A program made the position numbers and the translations under genes. Shown here in pieces: positions 47,590-57,959 of a stretch of DNA of 60,000 nucleotides (the stretch's first letter is position 1; every line of letters starts with the position of its first letter). Source of the stretch: Branchiostoma floridae (taxonomy: Eukaryota > Chordata > Leptocardii > Amphioxiformes > Branchiostomatidae); the NCBI RefSeq assembly GCF_000003815.2, contig NC_049979.1:26271213-26331212 (forward strand). Direction: 5' to 3'. Below the pieces are notes generated by a model. That model saw only the letters and a program-made list of their open reading frames with translations. It was not told the DNA's origin and did not search any database.

Positions 47590-48640
47590 ACCAGTTTCTG
47601 TATCTGTACAATCGGTATAACCACCCTTCTACGTAACACACCAGCTTCTGTATCTGTATCTATATAGCCGGTATAACCGCCCTTCGGCGTAACACACCAG
47701 CTTCTGTATCTGTATCTATATAGCCGGTATAACTGCCCTTCGGTGTAACACACCAGCTTCTGTATCTGTATCTATATAGCCGGTATAACCGCCCTTCGGT
47801 GTAACACACCAGCTTCTGTATCTGTATCTGTATCTATATAGCCAGTATAACCGCCCTTCGGTGTAACACACCAGCTTCTGTATCTGTATCTATATAGCCG
47901 GTATAACCGCCCTTCGGTGTAACACACCAGCTTCTGTATCTGTATCTATCTAGCCGGTATACTGTAAATGCATTTAATTTCGCGGGGATTTAATTTCGCG
48001 GTAGCGGCAAAATGGACATTTCGCGGTGGATTTAATTTCGCGGTAGCGCCATCCCGCGAAATTCAATGCATTTTCAGCACTGCACTGTAGTCACGAACTG
48101 CCGTGTAAAACCCGGCGCCTCTACAAACCGCCAGTCGGAAAACACTTGCTGGTTACCCGGTAAGGGTCCTATACAGACGGATAGAACAGTTTCCATGCTT
48201 TTGACTTGTTCTTGCGTGAGCTACTGTTACTGATCTAATCGTATCTACCCTCTCAATACGTAATAGTATACAGTAGTACGACCTTTGTATCATGGTGAAC
48301 ATACTGTACAGTACTGTAATACAGTTGGTCGTATGAAAAAATACATGTGTGTCTTCACCGTAGTTAGTATGTCAAACATTTCATTATACAGTGACAAAGA
48401 CAGTAGTTGTATGTACATGGAGCGGAAAAGGGGCACCTTAGGCGGCGCCAGCAGACGAAATATTCGCGGTGGACTTAATTTCGCGGTGAAGCGGCCGCCG
48501 CGAAAACCGCGAATATTTCTGCATTTACAGTAACCGCCCTTCGGTGTAACACACCAGCTTCTGTATCTGTATCTATATAGCCAGTATAACCGCCCTTCGG
48601 CGTAACACACCAGCTTCTGTATCTGTAAGGCCGGTATAAC
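47590..48640. repeat. 56-bp minisatellite split by a MITE
   Basis: CCAGCTTCTGTATCTG recurs at 47641, 47697, 47753, 47809, 47871 and 47927 (56-bp steps, one of 62) and twice more after 48531. It lies just 3' of the last TRAIL-like exon. The MITE at 47962-48530 interrupts it. Confidence 0.9.
47962..48530. mobile_element. 569-bp MITE with TTCGCGG subterminal repeats
   Basis: The ends are CTGTAAATGCA and TGCATTTACAG, flanked by TA (47960-47961, 48531-48532). Subterminal blocks repeat TTAATTTCGCGG several times at both ends. No transposase. The host minisatellite unit GCCGGTATAACCGCCC is restored exactly when the element and one TA are removed. Confidence 0.9.
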
Positions 48641-48657
48641 CCATGGCGCCCGGCGTT

Positions 48658-49977
48658 CTATATCATGAAGGCTCCTAAGTAGCTTGCGGCCTCCTCGAAG
48701 CTGACCATGGCGACGTTACTGACTTGCACGAACAGCCTGTCCCCCGCCCGCAGCCGGAACACCCCGCCCTGGTAACTCGACAGCAGGCCGTAAAGGCTCC
48801 GCTTACTCCAACATCTAGGAGAAAAATTTTTGAAATATTAAAATTCGAGTCTAGTCGGTTAATGACTTATCTAGATTGGCGCCCTCTCAGCGTTATATGG
48901 ATGCAGAAGTCATCCAAAGTTATACGTTAAATCAACATCTTGTCACTTGGGGGGTGGGGGGTGGGGGGTCACTCTCATGGAGGAAATATCTTATTCTAAC
49001 AAGGCCATAGCATGTCTAGGACAAAACATACTTAAGTCAGATGTCATGCTGCAGTGCTAAGGTCACACACCAGGGGGCCCAAATCGCCCTTGACCTTCGT
49101 CTTCCTCACCCCTATCCACATTACCAAATATCACTGCAATCCGTCCAGACAATATAAAGTTATGCTGACCACAAATACCCGGAAACACAAACAGAAAGAC
49201 AAGGAAAGCATTCAGATTAGACTTACTTTGTTCTGGCACTTTCATCACTTCCTATGGTTCCCGGTAGGTGGCGCTTTTCTTGTACGTGAAGTGCAGAAGC
49301 TGGTGCTCTTCCGTTGACTGCTCCCCCTCCCCCGTCCACATGTAGCGGAAATACAGCTGGCTGTGGGCGGAAAACTTGGGATTGAACATCGCAATCATGG
49401 TCTCATACGCCAATCATGTGTTTTCATTGACTTCCATTGTAAAATACGCATCTTATATGGCTTCATATCCAATAAAAACACCTTTCCAATAAAAAACGAA
49501 TCTATGGAGATATTTTGTATCTCAGGCACACTTGCTCTTTTGACAGTAAAAAAAACAAACATCTATAACTGCAATTACCCACTATCCGCAAGAGGTCCTT
49601 TCGTCCGTCAGGGTCTGAACGTAACTCTTGTAACAAAACAACATACACGTCCGACCTATCGCTCAGATGGCGAAACTTTCTTACCTAGCTAGTCCTGTCA
49701 GTAATAAACAAGCTTTCATCTATCAGGTAAGAGGATTGTAAATCCACTTAAACGCACCCTTTCGGTGCCCCATTTGTGTGTGTGTCAGTGTGTGTAGCTT
49801 CAAACTTTACATGTATTTTTACATATATAGATGACAGTCTATCAATGGCTACATTGCACTGTTGTGAGTAGCATTAACCGGGCTAAATGACCTACCTGTA
49901 CACGTAGTACAGTCCGTCCTGCGGTACTTTGATGTAGCCGTCCCGGTACCTCATCCCGTTTGCCAGGGTCACAATCC
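48658..49977 (-). CDS. TNFSF10: TRAIL-like TNF ligand, 3' half (exons 3-5)
   Basis: Three exons give the rest of a TNF homology domain. Exon 3 (49977-49896): IVTLANGMRYRDGYIKV then PQDGLYYVY. Exon 4 (49360-49227): SQLYFRYMWTGEGEQ then HFTYKKSATYREP. Exon 5 (48814-48658): CWSKRSLYGLLSSYQGGVFR, LRAGDRLFVQVSN, then YLGAFMI and stop. GLYYVYSQLYF, CWSK and YQGGVF..R.GDR..V.V resemble TRAIL; the Cys of CWSK corresponds to the zinc-binding Cys230 of human TRAIL. Exons 3 and 4 join in phase. Exon 4 has an in-frame TAG at 49252-49254. A one-base length change near 49255 would make the frame continue through a TRAIL-like SAR segment to the GTAAGT donor in the phase exon 5 needs. Exon 3 begins with two bases that complete a Gly codon after the exon at 28501. 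No upstream exon lies between here and S2. Confidence 0.85.
48949..48968 (+). other. G-quadruplex candidate in intron 4
   Basis: Three runs of six G separated by single T. The gene is read from the other strand, so the G-rich strand is the template. Confidence 0.6.
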
Positions 49978-49999
49978 CTGGTTCGATTCCCACTCTTTC

Positions 50000-50397
50000 A
50001 CTCACAGGACGGTTCCCCTAGTATGGTCTAGCTAGGGCTGGGGAAGAATGTCAGATCGAACGAATTGAGGGACCAAAAAAGAAAATAAAATAAAAAAAAC
50101 ATTGAAGTACACAGGACAGCTTGTACTAAAACAACTGTATATGATTGTGGAAACTGTCAAACGTTCCAGGTAGAATCCACTACATTTTTTTTCAGTGACT
50201 AGGCATGCAACATCTGTAGTCCGACACTTAAGTTTTTAACCGCAACCTGTGAATTGATATATCAATAACGTGAAAACATATATGTTAGATAGGACAATAG
50301 AAAAAAAGCGAGAAGACACATTTATGCTAATAATCAAATCACAGATAAGTAAGTACAGAGTGTAGCTACAACTGTTATATAAATTCTATATGTTCTA
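50000..50397. other. No gene recognised
   Basis: AT-rich DNA between TRAIL-like exon 3 and S2. No additional THD exon was seen. Confidence 0.5.
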
Positions 50398-50758
50398 GTT
50401 TTTTGGCGGGCGTCTCAGGGACCCCGCCTAACATTATAGTGAGCAACCGTTTCACAAGAATTCTAGGAATTCTGCAGGCATCTGTGGAATTTTTCTACAG
50501 CCCCGCCCGCTCCCGCCCGCCCGTGTTCAGTCACGTGACCTGACCCCGCCGAAACAGGGGTAAACAATTGGTCTTGCCACTTTCTCAGGCGATACCTCAA
50601 AAATACCGGCACCAAAACACAAATGCTATACACCAAAATAAAGTGAATTTTGTTGTCTAAATACACTGTTAATGGCTTTAACATAGGTGCTAAACTCGAT
50701 GAGATATTTTCCGGAACGTCCGGCAAATGCCCCTTCTTCTGCGCTCGGCAGAAACTTC
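50398..50758. repeat. 361-bp segment S2, direct copy of S1
   Basis: Same length and orientation as S1 (25199-25559), with only a few base differences. The right neighbour is the inverted satellite, starting AACGATATTATGTGCG. The conserved minus-strand frame differs from that in S1 at two residues. Confidence 0.9.
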
Positions 50759-53700
50759 AACGATATTATGTGCGTTGAATATTATTATTAGATTACATCC
50801 GCTGTTTAGTATAGTGAAGAATAAATGAAGCGTGATTGTTCAAAGTTTTTCAGGTTGGCGTCAAAATGTAGTTTTTGCATATAAAAACCCTTTGTTCGGG
50901 CTCCAGAAACCTACCTCTTTACAAATTCCATTCTGCACTTGCAGACAACATTACGTCACAACGATATTATGTGCGTTGAATATTATTATTAGATTACAGA
51001 CGCTGTTTAGTATAGTGAAGAATAAATGAAGCGTGATTGTTCAAAGTTGTTCAGTTTTGCAGCAAAATGTAGTTTATGCATATAAAAACCCTTTGTTCGG
51101 CCTCTAGAAGCCTACGTCTTTACAAGTGCTATTCTGCACTTGCAGACATCATTACGTCACAACGATATTATGTGCATTGAATATTATTATTAGATTACAG
51201 ACGCTCTTTAGTATAGTGAAGAATAAATGAAGCGTGATTGTTCAAAGTTGTTTAGTTTTGCTGCCAAGTACAGTTTATGCATATAAAAACACTTTGTTCG
51301 AGCACTAGAAACCTACGTCTTTACAAGTTCTTTTCTGCACTTGCAGACATCATTACATCACAACGATATTATGTGCGTTGAATATTATTATTACATGACA
51401 GACGCTTTGTAGTTAAGTGAAGAATAATCGAATCGTTATTGATCAAAGTTATTCAGTTTTGCTGGCAAGTACAGTTTATGCATGTTCAAACCCTTTGTTC
51501 GGGCACTAGAAACCTATGTCTTTACAAGTTTTATTCTGCACTTGTAGACATCATTACGTTAAAACGATATTATGTGCGTTGAATATTATTATAACATGAC
51601 AGAAGCTGTTTAGTATAAAGTAGAATGAACGAAGCGTGATTTATCAAAGTTGTTCAGTTTTGCTGAAATTGTAGTTTATGCATGTTCAAACCCTTTGTTC
51701 GGGCACTAGAAACCTGTGTCTTTAAAAGTTCTATTCTGCACTTGTAGACATCATTACGTCACAACGATATTATGTGCGTTGAATATTATTATACATTACA
51801 GACTCTGTTTAGTATAGTAAAGACCAAAGGAAGCGTAATTGATCAAAGTTGTTCAGTTTTGCTGAAATTGTAGTATATGCATATAAAAACCCTTTGTTCG
51901 GGCACTAGAAGCCTACGTCTCTACAACTTCTATTCTGCACTTGCAGACATCATTACGTCACAACTGTATTATGTGCGTTGAATATTATTATTAAATTACA
52001 GACTTTGTTTAGTAGAGGGAAGAATGAACGAAGCGTGATTGATCAAAATTGTTCAGTTTTGCTGCCAAGTACAGTTTATGCATATAAAAACCCTTTGTTC
52101 GGGCACTAGAAAACTACGTATTTGCAAGTTCTATTCTGCACTTGCAGACATCATTACGTCACAACTGTATTATGTGCGTTGAATATTATTATCAAATTAC
52201 AGAGTCTGTTTAGTAGAGTGAACAATGAACGAAGCGTGATTGATCAAAGTTGTTCAATTTTGCTGAAATTGTAGTTTATGCATATAAAAATCCTTTGTTC
52301 GGGCACTAGAAACCTACGTCTTTACAAGTTCTATTCTGCACTTGCAGACATCATTACGTCACAACGATATTATGTGCGTTGAATATTATTATTAGATTAC
52401 AGACGCTGTTTAGTATAGTGAAGAATGAAATAAGCGTTATTGTTCAAAGTTGTTCAGTTTTGCTGCCAAGTACAGTTTATGCATATAAATACCCTTTGTT
52501 CGGGCTCTAGAAAACTACGTATTTACAAGTTCTATTCTGCACTTGCAGACATCATTACGTCACAACGATATTATGTGCGTTGAATATTATTATTATATTA
52601 CAGACGCTTTACAGTTTACTGAAGAATAATCGAATCGTTATTGATTAAAGTTGTTCAGTTTGGCTGGCAAGTACAGTTTATGCATGTTCAAACCCTTTGT
52701 TCGGGCACTAGAAGCCTGTGTCTTTAAAAGTTCTATTCTGCACTTGTAGACATCATTACGTCACAACGATATTATGTGCGTTGAATATTATTATACATTA
52801 CAGACTCTGTTTAGTATAGTAAAGACCAAAGGAAGCGTAATTGATCAAAGTTGTTCAGTTTTCTTGAAATTGTAGTTTATGCATATAAAAATCCTTTGTT
52901 CGGGCACTAGAAACCTACGTCTTTACAAGTTCTATTCAGCACTTGCAGACATCATTACGTCACAACTGTATTATGTGCGTTGAATATTATTATTACATTA
53001 CAGACGCTTTGCAGTTTAGTGAAGAATAATCGAATCGTTATTGATCAAAGTTAATCAGTTTTGCTGGCAAGTACAGTTTATGCATGTTCAAACCCTTTGT
53101 TCGGGCACTAGAAACCTATGTCTTTACAAGTTTTATTCTGCACTTGCAGACATCATTACGTCACAACGATATTATGTGCGTTGAATATTATCATTAGATC
53201 AAAGACGCTGTTTAGTATAGTGAAAAATGAACGAAGCGTTATTGATCAAAGTTGTTCAGTTTTGCTGCCAAGTACAGTTTATGCATGTTCAAACCCTTTG
53301 TTCGGGCACTAGAAAACTACGTATTTACAAGTTCTATTCTGCACTTGCAGACATCATTACGTCACAACGATATTATGTGCGTTGAATATTATTATTAGAT
53401 TACAGACGCTTTGCAGTTTAGTGAAGAATAATCGAATCGTTATTGATCAAAGTTAATCAGTTTTGCTGGCAAGTACAGTTTATGCATGTTCAAACCCTTT
53501 GTTCGGGCACTAGAAACCTGTGTCTTTAAAAGTTCTATTCTGCACTTGTAGACATCATTACGTTAAAACGATATTATGTGCGTTGAATATTATTATTACA
53601 TTACAGACTCTGTTTAGTATAGTAAAGACCAAAGGAAGCGTAATTGATCAAAGTTGTTCAGTTTTCTTGAAATTGTAGTTTATGCATATAAAAATCCTTT

Positions 53701-54178
53701 GTTCGGGCACTAGAAACCTACGTCTCTACAACTTCTATTCTGCACTTGCAGACATCATTACGTCACAACTGTATTATGTGCGTTGAATATTATTATTAAA
53801 TTACAGACTCTGTTTAGTAGAGTGAAGAATGAACGAAGCGTGATTGATCAAAGTTGTTCAGTTTTGCTGAAATTGTAGTTTATGCATATAAAAATCTTTT
53901 GTTCGGGCACTAGAAGCCTACGTCTTTACAAGTTCTATTCAGCACTTGCAGACATCATTACGTCACAACTGTATTATGTGCGTTGAATATTATTATTAAA
54001 TTACAGACTCTGTTTAGTAGAGTGAAGAATGAACGAAGCGTGATTGATCAAAGTTGTTCAGTTTTGCTGCCAAGTACAGTTTATGCATATAAAAACCCTT
54101 TGTTCGGGCACTAGAAAACTACGTATTTACAAGTTCTATTCTGCACTTGCAGACATCATTACGTCATAACGTCATAAC
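50759..54178 (-). repeat. ~201-bp satellite array, inverted orientation
   Basis: About 17 units of the satellite found at 21.5-25.2 kb, here as the reverse complement. ATTACGTCAC-type motifs recur about every 200 bp from 50951 to 54163. Unit variants differ in CAAAGTTGTTCAGTTTTGCT and GGCACTAGAAACCTACGTC. One extra unit lies at 54495-54658 after ~316 bp of unrelated sequence (54179-54494) that ends in an AATAAAGAAAGAAGAAAG tail and may be a retroposon. Confidence 0.95.
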
Positions 54179-54658
54179 AGTTCAAAGCTCGTTGCAGAAG
54201 CCACCTCCTGTCAGGATTTTAATATTAAACTCGTTGTATGATAGCATACTGACCTTCCACCTACTCCAATCTTTTAAATAAGCTATTGCTATATTGTATA
54301 GATCAATCCCTTTCATATCCGTATAGTTGCATGACACCTTTTAATTATTGATTATCTTATTGTATTATATTGTATGAATTCTTTGTATGTTCGTCCGTAT
54401 TTTTGTAGGGTCTGCCGCTACCAGCCCAAAGCTGCCTAGGCAGACCCTTGTAATGACTTGTCTCATCGTCAATAAAGAAAGAAGAAAGAAAGAAACTGTA
54501 TTATGTGCGTTGAATATTATTTTATTAGATTACAGACGCTGTTAGTATAGTGAAGAATGAACGAAGCGTGATTAATCAAAGTTGTTTAATTTTGCTGCAA
54601 ATTATAGTTTATGCATATAAACCCTTTGTTCGGGCACTAGAAAACTACGTCTTTACAA

Positions 54659-55907
54659 GTTATATTTGGTTATGACGTCACGATGACATGATGTGCGGTA
54701 ATTTGGATGCTTTAATCTGATTTAACAAATGATTCAATGATTGTTGAATGTCGTTTGGATTACAATCATTATTTTAAGCGACCTTGATACATGGCGTTTC
54801 TTGTCTTGGATGTATATAATGTATTATTTACATAAATGACTAATATCCAAAAGTTTCAAACGTTATGGCGTCAAGGTTAAAAAATGTGCGTTACTTTTAT
54901 CTTTTGATTTTGATAGTAAAACCCGTCGAGAGCGAGTAGAAATCCATTTGACTGCTATTGATTACTTAGTTACGTTTCTACAAGGCTTTGAAAGTGTTGT
55001 ATTTATCTAGAATACCAGGGATCTGGAAAGCAACTGTTATTAGTATTGTCCATATTTTAGACGTTATGACATCACGATTGCGTGTGCGTTAATTCTGATT
55101 ATTGAATCTTGTTTACTATCTAATTTAGTGATTGTAGAATGTCATTTGGACTTCAAAAATCATCAAGCTACCTTGCTATAAGGCGTCAAATGTCTTTGAG
55201 GTACATAATGCAGTATTTACATAAATGAACTTGTATATTTCTAACTATCAAACGCCATAGCGTTAATATGGCAGGGACCGGAAAGCTACTTTTATGTTTA
55301 AATAACGTTATACATAACGTTATATTGGGTGGTAACAGACAATAAGTAGCATTTTTTAAATCTATTATAGGTTTCAATGGAAATGAAGCAGTTGCAGTTT
55401 GTACGAATCGACGCCCGAATCAGATGCTACCTTCTGTGCAAGACAAATCGCCGGCTAAATCGTTGGCTTCAAGCAAATCGACGGCTGAATCGACGCAATG
55501 CTTGACTGTATCAATGGTCCAACTCATAAATCCACTTGCAAGTATAAGTCTCAAACAGTGAACGTCAAGACACGGCTAACTGAACTGGGACAGTAGATTT
55601 CAGGATGCAACCCCGAAGACACTATTTTAGACAGATACCACAAACCCCCATGTGGTGCCCACTTCAAATTTCTCGGCGTGGGGCCATCCCATTGAAAAAC
55701 AATGGGGCCGACACCTCAGCGAAATGGTCAACTTTGATGCGCCGGATGCCGTCTTAGAATACATTTTGACATCTTGAATGAAGTCCACAATGTTCTCTGA
55801 CTTATCAAGAGTATGATGATACAGTTATTATCCCCATTTGACAAATTGTTTATTTTCTATGATTCTTTTGTGTAAAGCATCCTTATGCCTAATTCTGGCT
55901 GTCGACA
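54659..55907. repeat. Block R, 1249 bp, copy 1
   Basis: It matches 56711-57959 over the same length with almost no differences. Inside, two diverged ~390-bp halves repeat: GTTATGACGTCACGATGACATG near 54668 and CGTTATGACATCACGATTGC near 55062. Each is followed by related AATGTCRTTTGGA and TATTTACATAAATGA blocks. Their starts resemble the satellite's ACGTCAC..GAT..TATGTGCG. Confidence 0.92.
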
Positions 55908-55908
55908 N
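55908..55908. other. Single-N assembly seam
   Basis: One N between the end of block R copy 1 and the next satellite segment. Confidence 0.95.
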
Positions 55909-55934
55909 TGGCCCGGCCAGAGTCAAAAGACGCA

Positions 55935-56558
55935 AAGCTAAAACGATATTATGTGCGTTGAATATGTTATTATACATTACAGAACTCGGGTTTAGTATAG
56001 TAAAGACCAAAGGAAGCGTAATTGATCAAAGTTGTTCAGTTTTCTTGAAATTGTAGTTTATGCATATAAAAATCCTTTGTTCGGGCACTAGAAACCTACG
56101 TCTCTACAACTTCTATTCTGCACTTGCAGACATCATTACGTCACAACTGTATTATGTGCGTTGAATATTATTATTAAATTACAGACTCTGTTTAGTAGAG
56201 TGAAGAATGAACGAAGCGTGATTGATCAAAGTTGTTCAGTTTTGCTGAAATTGTAGTTTATGCATATAAAAATCTTTTGTTCGGGCACTAGAAGCCTACG
56301 TCTTTACAAGTTCTATTCAGCACTTGCAGACATCATTACGTCACAACTGTATTATGTGCGTTGAATATTATTATTAAATTACAGACTCTGTTTAGTAGAG
56401 TGAAGAATGAACGAAGCGTGATTGATCAAAGTTGTTCAGTTTTGCTGCCAAGTACAGTTTATGCATATAAAAACCCTTTGTTCGGGCACTAGAAAACTAC
56501 GTATTTACAAGTTCTATTCTGCACTTGCAGACATCATTACGTCACAACTGTATTATGT
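55935..56558 (-). repeat. Second inverted satellite segment
   Basis: Three units nearly identical to 53570-54178, ending in the N gap. Confidence 0.9.
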
Positions 56559-56706
56559 NNNNNNNNNNNNNNNNNNNNNNNNNNNNNNNNNNNNNNNNNN
56601 NNNNNNNNNNNNNNNNNNNNNNNNNNNNNNNNNNNNNNNNNNNNNNNNNNNNNNNNNNNNNNNNNNNNNNNNNNNNNNNNNNNNNNNNNNNNNNNNNNNN
56701 NNNNNN
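56559..56706. other. Assembly gap (148 N)
   Basis: A run of N bases between satellite and block R copy 2. Confidence 1.
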
Positions 56707-56710
56707 TACA

Positions 56711-57959
56711 GTTATATTTGGTTATGACGTCACGATGACATGATGTGCGGTAATTTGGATGCTTTAATCTGATTTAACAAATGATTCAATGATTGTTGAA
56801 TGTCGTTTGGATTACAATCATTATTTTAAGCGACCTTGATACATGGCGTTTCTTGTCTTGGATGTATATAATGTATTATTTACATAAATGACTAATATCC
56901 AAAAGTTTCAAACGTTATGGCGTCAAGGTTAAAAAATGTGCGTTACTTTTATCTTTTGATTTTGATAGTAAAACCCGTCGAGAGCGAGTAGAAATCCATT
57001 TGACTGCTATTGATTACTTAGTTACGTTTCTACAAGGCTTTGAAAGTGTTGTATTTATCTAGAATACCAGGGATCTGGAAAGCAACTGTTATTAGTATTG
57101 TCCATATTTTAGACGTTATGACATCACGATTGCGTGTGCGTTAATTCTGATTATTGAATCTTGTTTACTATCTAATTTAGTGATTGTAGAATGTCATTTG
57201 GACTTCAAAAATCATCAAGCTACCTTGCTATAAGGCGTCAAATGTCTTTGAGGTACATAATGCAGTATTTACATAAATGAACTTGTATATTTCTAACTAT
57301 CAAACGCCATAGCGTTAATATGGCAGGGACCGGAAAGCTACTTTTATGTTTAAATAACGTTATACATAACGTTATATTGGGTGGTAACAGACAATAAGTA
57401 GCATTTTTTAAATCTATTATAGGTTTCAATGGAAATGAAGCAGTTGCAGTTTGTACGAATCGACGCCCGAATCAGATGCTACCTTCTGTGCAAGACAAAT
57501 CGCCGGCTAAATCGTTGGCTTCAAGCAAATCGACGGCTGAATCGACGCAATGCTTGACTGTATCAATGGTCCAACTCATAAATCCACTTGCAAGTATAAG
57601 TCTCAAACAGTGAACGTCAAGACACGGCTAACTGAACTGGGACAGTAGATTTCAGGATGCAACCCCGAAGACACTATTTTAGACAGATACCACAAACCCC
57701 CATGTGGTGCCCACTTCAAATTTCTCGGCGTGGGGCCATCCCATTGAAAAACAATGGGGCCGACACCTCAGCGAAATGGTCAACTTTGATGCGCCGGATG
57801 CCGTCTTAGAATACATTTTGACATCTTGAATGAAGTCCACAATGTTCTCTGACTTATCAAGAGTATGATGATACAGTTATTATCCCCATTTGACAAATTG
57901 TTTATTTTCTATGATTTTTTTGTGTAAAGCATCCTTATGCCTAATTCTGGCTGTCGACA
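56711..57959. repeat. Block R, copy 2
   Basis: The near-identical second copy of 54659-55907; one visible change is T for C near 57917. It continues past GTCGACA into unrelated DNA (AGAGGACATGTGC), where copy 1 has the single N. Confidence 0.92.

Noticed and set aside
25199-50758. Block between S1 and S2 as one giant transposon with satellite TIRs
   Set aside because: S copies are direct rather than inverted, no transposase or integrase was seen, and satellite phases at the two borders differ.
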